Below are positions 6,794-12,751 of a stretch of 12,967 nucleotides of DNA, piece after piece (positions within the stretch are counted from its first letter, which is position 1; each line of letters starts with the position of its first letter). The notes under the pieces are model-generated. The model searched no databases, had not been told where the DNA came from, and saw nothing but the letters and a program-made list of their open reading frames with translations. The stretch comes from an uncultured Acetatifactor sp. (GTDB lineage Bacteria; Bacillota; Clostridia; Lachnospirales; Lachnospiraceae): positions 1 to 12,967 of the forward strand of contig CAJUGL010000004.1 in NCBI GenBank assembly GCA_910586515.1, written 5' to 3'. The position numbers and the translations under genes are program-made.

Positions 6794-6836
6794 ATTATAC
6801 ACTGTCCTGTGAGTTTCGTGCAGAATACGCACGAAA
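6794..6836 (-). promoter_or_regulatory. TATAAT box with inverted repeat over its -35 region, upstream of yabP
   Basis: A perfect TATAAT (6799-6794, minus strand) lies about 40 bases before the yabP start. There is no TTGACA-like -35; that place is instead covered by a perfect 8-bp inverted repeat, TTTCGTGC (6836-6829 on the minus strand) and GCACGAAA (6821-6814), with a 7-nt centre. This layout fits a promoter whose -35 region is bound by a dimeric regulator, but a simple RNA hairpin is also possible. Confidence 0.35.
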
Positions 6837-6876
6837 ACACCTCGGGGCGGCACCTGTGAACAGTAACTCCTGAATC

Positions 6877-6905
6877 AATATATGAGGGGTTTTCGAACAA
6901 TAGAA
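6877..6905 (-). promoter_or_regulatory. Possible sigma-E-like promoter of yabP-yabQ
   Basis: The minus strand has TTCTATT (6905-6899), 14 bases, then CATATATT (6884-6877). This partly matches the sigma-E pattern (about KMATATT, 14-15 bp, CATACANT). yabP is sigma-E controlled in Bacillus, which is the reason for looking; the match alone is weak. Confidence 0.3.
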
Positions 6906-6953
6906 CATAAACAGCCTGTAAGCGGTAACCGGCAAAACAGCCGGAAAGCTGCC

Positions 6954-7193
6954 TCACAGATAGCGGAAAAGTTCCTTCGCCTCATCCTTTTTCACGGTCT
7001 CCTGGACATCCAGCACCTCCACCTTCACCTCTCTGTTGCCGAATGATATGGTAATGACATCTCCCTGTTTTACCTCCGCCGAAGCCTTGGCCACTTTGTC
7101 GTTGATCATCACACGCCCGCCGTCACAGGCCTCATTCGCCACAGTGCGCCGCTTGATCAGTCTGGACACCTTTAAATATTTATCCAATCTCAT
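6954..7193 (-). CDS. rqcP: RNA-binding S4 domain protein RqcP (YabO)
   Basis: RqcP, the Hsp15 homologue of Firmicutes, binds the 50S subunit with RqcH and supports alanine tailing of stalled nascent chains in ribosome quality control. The whole 79-residue protein is an S4 fold: RLDKYLKVSRLIKRRTVANEACDGGRVMINDKVAKASAEVKQGDVI, with the RLDKYL start and G-RV-IN-KVAK-S motif of the family. The ATG has GGGGAGG seven bases upstream. Position directly after hup and before yabP is the standard Clostridia order. The gene starts only 47 bases after the HU terminator's T-tract, with no clear promoter between, so expression may depend on read-through or on a promoter inside hup. Confidence 0.95.
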   Translation of the reverse strand: MRLDKYLKVSRLIKRRTVANEACDGGRVMINDKVAKASAEVKQGDVITISFGNREVKVEVLDVQETVKKDEAKELFRYL

Positions 7194-7207
7194 TCCGATT
7201 CCTCCCC

Positions 7208-7228
7208 GGCAGGTTTTAACAGCCTGCC
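7208..7228 (-). promoter_or_regulatory. Hairpin touching the rqcP ribosome binding site
   Basis: On the minus strand GGCAGG (7228-7223), a 9-nt loop (CTGTTAAAA) and CCTGCC (7213-7208) form a 6-bp GC-rich stem that ends directly at the GGGGAGG Shine-Dalgarno of rqcP. It may affect ribosome access or protect the 5' end; function is inferred. Confidence 0.4.
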
Positions 7229-7240
7229 CGTTCCCCTGAT

Positions 7241-7298
7241 AAAAAAACCCGGCCTATGTTCATCCTTCGTGAGTACGCTGAACAGTCAACCGGGCTTT
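7241..7298 (-). terminator. Strong intrinsic terminator after the HU gene
   Basis: The minus strand folds into a long hairpin. The outer arms are CCCGG (7294-7290) and CCGGG (7252-7248), extended by A-T and G-T pairs on both sides. An inner perfect stem TGTTCA/TGAACA gives a two-part structure. The outer stem runs straight into seven T (7247-7241). It begins about 27 bases after the HU stop codon and should end most HU transcripts. Confidence 0.88.
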
Positions 7299-7324
7299 GT
7301 ATACAATCAATGAGCTGATGCGCT

Positions 7325-7600
7325 TTATTCGTTTACCATATCCTTTAAAGCCTTGCCAGCCTTAAACTTAGGCGCTTTTGAAGCGGCGATGGTGATGGTC
7401 TCCTTGGTCTGAGGATTCCTGCCCTCTCTGGCTGCCCTCTCGGATACCTCAAAGGTCCCGAAGCCTACCAGCTGAACCTTACCGCCTTTCTTCAGCTCTT
7501 CTGTAACAACATCCGTAAAAGCCTTCAGCGCCTTCTCCGCGTCTTTCCTGGAAATCCCGGCCTGCTCAGCCATTGCGGCAATTAATTCTGTCTTGTTCAT
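7325..7600 (-). CDS. hup: DNA-binding protein HU
   Basis: Small homodimeric nucleoid protein that binds and bends DNA without strong sequence preference. The 91-residue product has the full HU fold: helical N-terminus MNKTELIAAMAEQAGISRKDAEKALKAF, the conserved VQLVGFGTFEVSERAAREGRNPQT beta-arm (with the R-x-G-R-NPQT arm tip), and the C-terminal KAPKFKAGKALKDMVN. The open frame goes on to an ATG at 7636, but the ATG at 7600 has GGAGG about seven bases upstream and a normal HU start. It is transcribed from a good sigma-A promoter and closed by a strong terminator, so it is probably a highly expressed single-gene unit. Nothing is missing or odd in the protein. Confidence 0.97.
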   Translation of the reverse strand: MNKTELIAAMAEQAGISRKDAEKALKAFTDVVTEELKKGGKVQLVGFGTFEVSERAAREGRNPQTKETITIAASKAPKFKAGKALKDMVNE

Positions 7601-7674
7601 ATTGTTCCTCCTGTAATGAGTTTTCATTTTGTGCATTTCATTTCATACACATCGTCTTGAAATGTCTATAAATA

Positions 7675-7703
7675 TATATATCCGTTTTTCCCCTGTTTGT
7701 CAA
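7675..7703 (-). promoter_or_regulatory. Sigma-A promoter of the HU gene
   Basis: A perfect TTGACA (7703-7698, minus strand), 17 bp, then TATATA (7680-7675) in an AT-run. The predicted start lies near 7668, giving a leader of about 70 nt. Inverted copies of GTCTTGAAA(A)TG flank the promoter at 7654-7664 and 7705-7716. The MITE-like element ends about 40 bp upstream. Confidence 0.75.
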
Positions 7704-7735
7704 GCATTTTCAAGACAAAACGCCAAATTGCAGAT

Positions 7736-7891
7736 GGCTCCTGTAACAGTTCAGACAGCCCCTCTCACGAAGTCAAAATTGCGCTCTGTGCAATTTTGCG
7801 AGACCTGCGGGCGCCAAAGCGCATTCTTTTCGCGTTTTGTGTGCATTCTCGTAACAGTTCAGCGCCCTGTCTGAACTGTTACGGGCTCCTG
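7736..7891. mobile_element. MITE-like palindromic repeat element with 16-bp terminal inverted repeats
   Basis: The left end GTAACAGTTCAGACAG (7743-7758) and right end CTGTCTGAACTGTTAC (7867-7882) are perfect inverted copies. They are bounded by an 8-bp direct repeat GGCTCCTG (7736-7743 and 7884-7891) that looks like a target duplication, although it overlaps the left end by one base and leaves one extra G on the right. Inside is another copy of the end motif (7851-7862), which makes a 13-bp perfect hairpin with 8-nt loop at 7850-7883, and a 9-bp hairpin CAAAATTGC/GCAATTTTG (7774-7782, 7790-7798). No reading frame of its own is evident. It fills the space between the lipoprotein stop codon and the HU promoter. 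A multi-copy regulatory or REP-like repeat is the alternative. Confidence 0.6.
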
Positions 7892-7905
7892 CTTCATTCC
7901 TGCTG

Positions 7906-9339
7906 TCAGGGTTCGGGTGTCTGGGTGGGAGGCGGAATGGGCGGCGCCAGCGGCTCCGGTGTGGGCACAGACGCCGGAGTCTGTGTGGCCGCCGGCTTAT
8001 CCGCAACCAGATCCGCAAAGGAATAGGACAGGTCTTTCTCCTCCTGGTCTATCTGCACCGTATAGCTGCGGGTCTCGTAGCCGGATCTCCGCAGTGTAAT
8101 GACATGAGCGCCCGGAGTCTTTTTGAAGCTGCAGGGAACGATTCCCACGTAATTCCCGTCCAGATATACCTCCGCATCTTCCGGAGCATCCACATGCACT
8201 TTATAATAATCCGTGGTAACGGGCGCGGAACTGTCTGACTCCGAATCCGAAGATTCCGATTCCTCCTCTTCCGCCGCTCCCAGAGCCTCCAATGTCACCG
8301 CATAGGATACCGACTCCTGGGCCACACGAATATACTGGGTGACGGAGTGATACCCTTCCGCTCTGGCAATCAGCTGATGCAGCCCATACTCCAGAGTCAT
8401 GGGAGCAGACGCATCCACCTTGGTTCCGTCCAGATACAGTTCTGCCTGGGAAGGGGTCAGCGAAAAGAGAACCATGCCTGTCTGGGGCTCCGGCACCTCC
8501 AAATCCCCGATATCCAGAGCGGTTTCCTCATTCCTGCCGATAACCGCGCTTTTCACCCCTCCCCCTCCTTTGTGAGAGATATTTACCTGATACTCCCCTT
8601 CCGGCACCAGCAGGAGCATGTCCTCCGTAATTCGCCGGATGACGGACTTACCTACTTCTATCCACCCTCCCACAAATTTCTCGTCATTGAGAAGGCGCAG
8701 ATAACCATGCCCCTTTTCCACCCGCACCGTCAATATCTGATTTCCTATCCCCTGAAAGCTCAGCACATCCGCAGCGTTGAGATCCATCACCTCTATGTTT
8801 CTCCCCTCGGACAGATACTGGGTATCGGAAGTAAGCTTATAGATCTCGCTGCCTATGGTTACTTCACTCCTGAGGGGATCCATCTCGTATCGCTCCACAT
8901 CTGTATAAACCCAGGCGGACGCGGACTGTCTCATGGTTGTGAGATGCTTTTTCGCCTTCAGAAAAGTGATGTCCACAATATCCCCCATCTGGATCTGCTG
9001 GACAGAGACTGCATCTCCGTACTTGTCATACAGTCTGGTGGTCCCATCCATGGAGAGGGTATATTTCCTGCCCAGATCCAGATTGAGGAAGGTAAGCGTC
9101 CCCGCCTCCTCGTTGTGCTCCACCAGTATGGCCGTATCCGCAGAATCATAGCTGTCCGGCCCGGTAACCACAAATCCCGTATCCACCCTCTCCGGAGCAG
9201 GCGACGGGGCTGCCTCCTCCCTGTCTCCCAAAAAGGGAACTGCGCAGGCAGAAAGTGACACTGCCGTCATTATAATAAGCAGCAAAACCACCTGCCTGCT
9301 CAGTATCTTATTGTCCGTATCTTTTCGTCTTTTCTCCAT
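7906..9339 (-). CDS. Lipoprotein with PEGA domains
   Basis: Probable cell-surface lipoprotein of unknown role. Residues 1-32 are a lipoprotein signal: a basic N-terminus, a hydrophobic stretch (17-31) and lipobox LSAC with Cys32. The middle (about 60-220) is a beta-rich region I do not recognise. It is followed by a degenerate PEGA-like unit (about 225-282) and two clear PEGA units: about 288-350 (LYLDGTKV...TLEYGLHQLIARAEGYHSV) and 378-443 (VYLDGNYVGIVPCSFKKTPGAHVITLRRSGYET). A Glu/Ser linker (356-371) joins them, and a Pro/Thr-rich tail (447-477) suggests a wall-spanning or flexible end. PEGA domains occur in surface and envelope proteins, sometimes spore-related; no enzymatic motif is visible. 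The ATG has AGAGGA six bases upstream and lies 39 bp after the CotS-like gene, so the two probably share a transcript. Confidence 0.85.
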   Translation of the reverse strand: MEKRRKDTDNKILSRQVVLLLIIMTAVSLSACAVPFLGDREEAAPSPAPERVDTGFVVTGPDSYDSADTAILVEHNEEAGTLTFLNLDLGRKYTLSMDGTTRLYDKYGDAVSVQQIQMGDIVDITFLKAKKHLTTMRQSASAWVYTDVERYEMDPLRSEVTIGSEIYKLTSDTQYLSEGRNIEVMDLNAADVLSFQGIGNQILTVRVEKGHGYLRLLNDEKFVGGWIEVGKSVIRRITEDMLLLVPEGEYQVNISHKGGGGVKSAVIGRNEETALDIGDLEVPEPQTGMVLFSLTPSQAELYLDGTKVDASAPMTLEYGLHQLIARAEGYHSVTQYIRVAQESVSYAVTLEALGAAEEEESESSDSESDSSAPVTTDYYKVHVDAPEDAEVYLDGNYVGIVPCSFKKTPGAHVITLRRSGYETRSYTVQIDQEEKDLSYSFADLVADKPAATQTPASVPTPEPLAPPIPPPTQTPEP

Positions 9340-9378
9340 ATAATCCTCTCGGTATACTCCTCCCGGCGCCTTCCCGGT

Positions 9379-10437
9379 CTACGGACGCGCCTGCCTGAAC
9401 CGCCCTACATTGCGGAATACCTGGTCCAGAAAATACTGCTTTTCCTGCTCCTGGGCGATGATTTTTTCCAGCTTCTCCTGATTCTTCCCGGGAATCCAGG
9501 CCTTTCTCGAGTTAAAGTAGAAGTTGGCTATCTTCCAGAATTTCTCGGGATAAGCAAGGCGGTAGTATAAGTCGATAAAGCTTGCTGCCTCAATGGGGCG
9601 TTCCCGCTCATAAGCCTCCAGCAGTTCCGTTCCAAGGGACACTGACCAATTCCCTTTCTCCAAAAGCTTTCGAAGCAGCAGATACAAATCTCTCACCGGA
9701 TTGTCACACAGACATTTTTCAAAATTAACCACATACCATCTGCCGTTTCCCTGCAGGATATTGTGGTATTGATAATCTCCGTGACAGAAGGTCCCTCTCT
9801 CCGCAGCTTTACCCAGCGCGGCATATCCCCTCCACTCTTCCGTCACGCTCAGGGCCTGCTCCAAAAAAGCGTCAAATGCATTGCAGAGACTGATCTCAAA
9901 CCAGGTCTTCTGCCCTTTCTGCAGCAGATATTTCCGCACTCTTTTCAACTCTCTGTTATGCTTGTCATACTCCTGCTCCGGAAAAAACCGCACGGACGGC
10001 CCTGCCGCATCTGCCGGAAGCTCCATACAACCGTGCAGTCTGGCCAGGAGCCGTACCGCCAGCAGGCATTCCTCTCTGTCGTGGGTACTGCACTCCCGCC
10101 CTTCGGGCCAGGTTTTCAGCACATATTTCGTCCCGTCATTATCCCTTACAAACAGCGCGCCTTCTCTGCTGGGCATAATGGACTCCACATTTACCAATCC
10201 GGCATCCTTTATCTGTCTCAACAATCTGTCCTGCAGTTCTATCCTGTCCTGGCTTCCCGAATATTCCTTAAAAATCATACACCCCTGACTGGTGTCGCAC
10301 ACAATGGCGCCCCTTCCCTTTCTGGTACGAAGCACCTCTATCTCATACTGTTCCAGTAACTCAACTGCCCTATCGTTCACTTCCGGCCCCTCCTGATTGG
10401 TCTGTTCCATCACTGCGCCGTGTCCGGCCAGGTTCAT
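9379..10437 (-). CDS. CotS-family spore coat protein (kinase-like fold)
   Basis: Belongs to the CotS family of spore coat proteins, which have an aminoglycoside-phosphotransferase/choline-kinase-like fold; whether they phosphorylate anything is mostly unknown. Visible are the small-lobe Lys segment YVLKTWPEGRE, the helix AVRLLARLHG, the catalytic-loop motif CHGDYQYHNIL (H219, D221, N226) and a CotS-like C-terminal block LAYPEKFWKIANFYFNSRKAW. The metal-binding Asp expected after the catalytic loop is replaced: the segment reads VVNFEKC (N238), so activity is doubtful. M1 (10437) lacks a good Shine-Dalgarno; M10 (10410) is an alternative and would fit better if the sporulation-type promoter at 10442-10471 is real. 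It follows the cca gene by 62 bp and precedes a PEGA lipoprotein. The exact CotS/CotI/YutH subtype is not resolved. Confidence 0.82.
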   Translation of the reverse strand: MNLAGHGAVMEQTNQEGPEVNDRAVELLEQYEIEVLRTRKGRGAIVCDTSQGCMIFKEYSGSQDRIELQDRLLRQIKDAGLVNVESIMPSREGALFVRDNDGTKYVLKTWPEGRECSTHDREECLLAVRLLARLHGCMELPADAAGPSVRFFPEQEYDKHNRELKRVRKYLLQKGQKTWFEISLCNAFDAFLEQALSVTEEWRGYAALGKAAERGTFCHGDYQYHNILQGNGRWYVVNFEKCLCDNPVRDLYLLLRKLLEKGNWSVSLGTELLEAYERERPIEAASFIDLYYRLAYPEKFWKIANFYFNSRKAWIPGKNQEKLEKIIAQEQEKQYFLDQVFRNVGRFRQARP

Positions 10438-10441
10438 AACC

Positions 10442-10471
10442 TATCATATGAGAAATATCCTGAAAGTATGT
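10442..10471 (-). promoter_or_regulatory. Possible mother-cell (sigma-E/K) promoter of the CotS-like gene
   Basis: The minus strand has ACATA (10471-10467), 16 bases, then CATATGATA (10450-10442). The -10 matches the sigma-K pattern CATANNNTA exactly and also resembles sigma-E. The predicted start lies at about the first ATG of the gene, so translation would have to begin at the second ATG (10410) or the transcript would be leaderless. Position before a coat gene supports the call; short motifs like this also arise by chance. Confidence 0.4.
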
Positions 10472-10499
10472 TAAAAAAGCCGGGAGAAAACACCCTGTT

Positions 10500-11843
10500 T
10501 CACAGTCGCCGCGCTTCCTCCAACAGTCTCTCCCGGGTATTGCATTCCGGATCTTCCAGAACTAGTTCCAAAAGCTTCTGAAGCGTCCTGCCCAATTCCC
10601 TGCCGGGCTTCCGGCCCATCTCGATCAGATCGGAACCCTTTACCGCCAGATCCCGTAAAGACACACACTGGTTCCGGGCACGGATTTTCTCATAGAGCTG
10701 CTGCCAGAGTTCCAGATTCGCCAGTTTCTCCTGACGCAGATAATCGCTCTGGGCCAGAATATCCGCCCTCTTCACCGCAAAAATTCCCGGAAAAGCCTCC
10801 TCGCCGATCTTGTTCATGGCTCTGCGCACTATACGCATATCCGCCTCCACGCCATTGCCGTAGTCATGAAAGAGCACCAGCCTGCACACCTTACCGATGG
10901 TATCGTTGTCAAACTTAAGCCGCCGCAGTATACTTCCCGCCATATCCGAGCTGACAGACGCGTGGCCGTGAAAATGAGTGGTTCCGTCCTCGTCTCTGGA
11001 CAAAACCGCAGGCTTTCCGATGTCATGCAGCAGCATGGTGAGCCGCAGCACCCTGCAGGCCTCCACATGGCCCAGAGAATGCAGAATATGTTCCCCTACC
11101 GAATAGCAATGGTGAGGATGGCGCTGGGGCGTCTCCATACAGCGGTCAAATTCCGGCATAAACACTTTTGTGACGCCAGTGTCATATGCTGTCCGCAGAT
11201 ATTCCGGATGGGGGGAAACCAGCAGCTTTACCAGTTCGGCCTGAATCCGTTCCGCGCTGATGCGGTCCAGAGTATGGGCCTGGCGCCGGATAGCCTCCAA
11301 CGTTTCCTGTTCTATTACATACCCCAGCTGCGCGGAAAAGCGAATTGCCCGCAGCATCCGCAGCGCATCCTCCCGAAACCGTTCCTCCGGGTCCCCCACA
11401 CATCGGATGACGCCCTCCTCCAAATCCGCCAGGCCGCCGAACAAATCCACCAGGCCCCTGCCGTCATTGTAGGCCATGGCATTAATGGTCAGATCTCTGC
11501 GCCTTAAGTCCTCCTCCAGACTCGGAGTGAACCGTATCTCGCTGGGATGCCTGCTGTCCTCGTACTTGCCGTCTACCCGATAGGTGGTCACCTCAAAGCT
11601 CTCCCCCTCAAACATGACGGTCACCGTTCCGTGCTGCAGTCCGGTGTCAATGGTTCTGGGAAAAATAGCCTTAACCTGTTTCGGTGTGGCAGAGGTAGTC
11701 AAGTCCCAGTCCTCCGGCTCCCGCCCCAGAAGGGAATCCCGCACGCATCCCCCCACCGCATAGGCCTCGAAACCGGCATTCGTAATCGCATCTATTATAG
11801 CCTGCCCCCTGGGGGGTATCTTTATCCTGATATTTTGTCTCAT
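10500..11843 (-). CDS. cca: CCA-adding tRNA nucleotidyltransferase with HD domain
   Basis: Adds or repairs the 3' CCA end of tRNA using CTP and ATP. About 447 residues, class II: YAVGGCVRDSLLG (28-40), catalytic DWD (45-47), FEVTTYR (83-89), RRDLTINAMA (115-124), then the neck and body helices with EDALRMLRAIRFSAQLG. A metal-dependent HD domain follows (HxxHCYSVGEH...LTMLLHDIGKP, HD 273-274), absent from some Gram-positive CCA enzymes. I chose ATG at 11843: it has GGGGGA just upstream, and the product starts like its relatives. Two ATGs at 11867 and 11864 are in frame, and the first overlaps the stop codon of the HAD gene as ATGA, but they have no ribosome site, so coupling through this overlap is possible but not needed. 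It ends 62 bp before the CotS-like gene without a clear terminator. A poly(A) polymerase is less likely because all motifs fit CCA enzymes. Confidence 0.93.
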   Translation of the reverse strand: MRQNIRIKIPPRGQAIIDAITNAGFEAYAVGGCVRDSLLGREPEDWDLTTSATPKQVKAIFPRTIDTGLQHGTVTVMFEGESFEVTTYRVDGKYEDSRHPSEIRFTPSLEEDLRRRDLTINAMAYNDGRGLVDLFGGLADLEEGVIRCVGDPEERFREDALRMLRAIRFSAQLGYVIEQETLEAIRRQAHTLDRISAERIQAELVKLLVSPHPEYLRTAYDTGVTKVFMPEFDRCMETPQRHPHHCYSVGEHILHSLGHVEACRVLRLTMLLHDIGKPAVLSRDEDGTTHFHGHASVSSDMAGSILRRLKFDNDTIGKVCRLVLFHDYGNGVEADMRIVRRAMNKIGEEAFPGIFAVKRADILAQSDYLRQEKLANLELWQQLYEKIRARNQCVSLRDLAVKGSDLIEMGRKPGRELGRTLQKLLELVLEDPECNTRERLLEEARRL

Positions 11844-11863
11844 CTGTCCCCCGTGCCAACTCA

Positions 11864-12673
11864 TCATTTTTCAATAAACCGTTCTATTACACTCACAATT
11901 CCGTCCTCATCATTGCTTTCCGTCACATAGTCCGCAGCCGCCTTTACCTCCGGCTGGGCATTGCCCATTGCCGCTCCCACTCCAGCGTAGACCAGCATGG
12001 GAATATCGTTATAGCCGTCGCCGCAGCACACGACATCCTCCCTGTCTATCCCAAGGCTTTCCGTCAGCCTCCGCAGAGAATCCCCCTTATCTACCTTCTC
12101 CGGCACAATCTCAATGAAAAAAGGCTCCGAACGATATACGGAAGCCAGGCCTGCCGCCTGCTCCCGCAAAATCTTCTCCAGTTCCGCCGCGCGCTCCGCC
12201 GGAGCGGTCATAAAACATTTGCAGACAGCAAAATTCACATATTCCGAAAAACACTCTGCCTGCCGCACAGGCATTCCGTTGATCCGCGCTTCAAGCTCTA
12301 TATATTCGTCGGGCAGAAAGGCGGAGATCACCGTATCCTCGGTGTGAGTCGCCAGCCCGCAGCCCTCCTTCCGGGCAAATGCAAAGAGCTCGGGCAGCAG
12401 CTCCTCCGGCAGAGTCCGCTGAAATACGGTTTCCCCGGTACTGCAGGAGATGACCCGGGCGCCGTTATAGGCCAGCAGATATCCCCCGTATCTGTGCAGA
12501 TTCAGCTCTTCCCCGTACCTGCGCATGCCGAAAGCCGGCCGGCCGGATGCCAGCGCCACCATATGCCCTCTCTCCATGATACGCAAAAGCGCCGACTTTG
12601 TCACCGGGCTGATTTCTTTTCGTGAATTTGTAAGCGTACCGTCGATATCCAGTACCAGAGCCTTCTTCCTCAT
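11864..12673 (-). CDS. Cof-type HAD-IIB family hydrolase
   Basis: Probable cytosolic sugar- or nucleotide-phosphate phosphatase; the substrate cannot be told from sequence. The 269 residues show HAD motif I LVLDIDGTLTNS (nucleophile D9, acid D11), motif II ALASGRP, an IIB-type cap in the middle, a conserved Lys before the last motif (EKVDKGDSL) and motif IV CCGDGYNDIPML, then AMGNAQPEVKAAADYVTESNDEDGI, the usual Cof/YidA ending. The ATG at 12673 is preferred because GGGG lies six bases and AGAGG twelve bases upstream. An ATG at 12685 gives four more residues, but there AGAGG abuts the codon. Its stop overlaps the first in-frame ATG of cca (ATGA), so the two genes are co-transcribed. It begins just after a hairpin terminator, so its transcription probably depends on read-through from the acidic-repeat gene or on a promoter not recognised here. 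Confidence 0.92.
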   Translation of the reverse strand: MRKKALVLDIDGTLTNSRKEISPVTKSALLRIMERGHMVALASGRPAFGMRRYGEELNLHRYGGYLLAYNGARVISCSTGETVFQRTLPEELLPELFAFARKEGCGLATHTEDTVISAFLPDEYIELEARINGMPVRQAECFSEYVNFAVCKCFMTAPAERAAELEKILREQAAGLASVYRSEPFFIEIVPEKVDKGDSLRRLTESLGIDREDVVCCGDGYNDIPMLVYAGVGAAMGNAQPEVKAAADYVTESNDEDGIVSVIERFIEK

Positions 12674-12709
12674 TCTCTTCCCCATCCTCTGCAGCTAGTC
12701 TTCTTCTGC

Positions 12710-12741
12710 AAAAGGAGCGGTGATAGCCCACCGCCCCTCCT
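12710..12741 (-). terminator. Hairpin terminator after the acidic repeat protein
   Basis: On the minus strand arm AGGAGGGGCGGTG (12741-12729), loop GGCTAT and arm CACCGCTCCTTTT (12722-12710) form a 13-bp stem with three G-T pairs. The T-run at its end is only four long and can pair with the first arm, so termination may be partial. It starts 10 bases after the stop codon of the upstream gene and ends 20-odd bases before the HAD gene. Confidence 0.6.
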
Positions 12742-12751
12742 GATACAACGT

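Noticed and set aside
6885..6905. Possible tRNA T-loop (GTTCGAAA) near yabP
   Set aside because: No acceptor, anticodon or D-arm pairing around it; no tRNA gene was recognised anywhere in the window.
6929..6944. CCGGC-6-GCCGG hairpin after rqcP as a terminator
   Set aside because: Only five base pairs and no T-tract on the minus strand.
10438..10499. Terminator after cca (CCCGGCTTTTTTAAC)
   Set aside because: A T-run is present, but no stem longer than three or four pairs precedes it.
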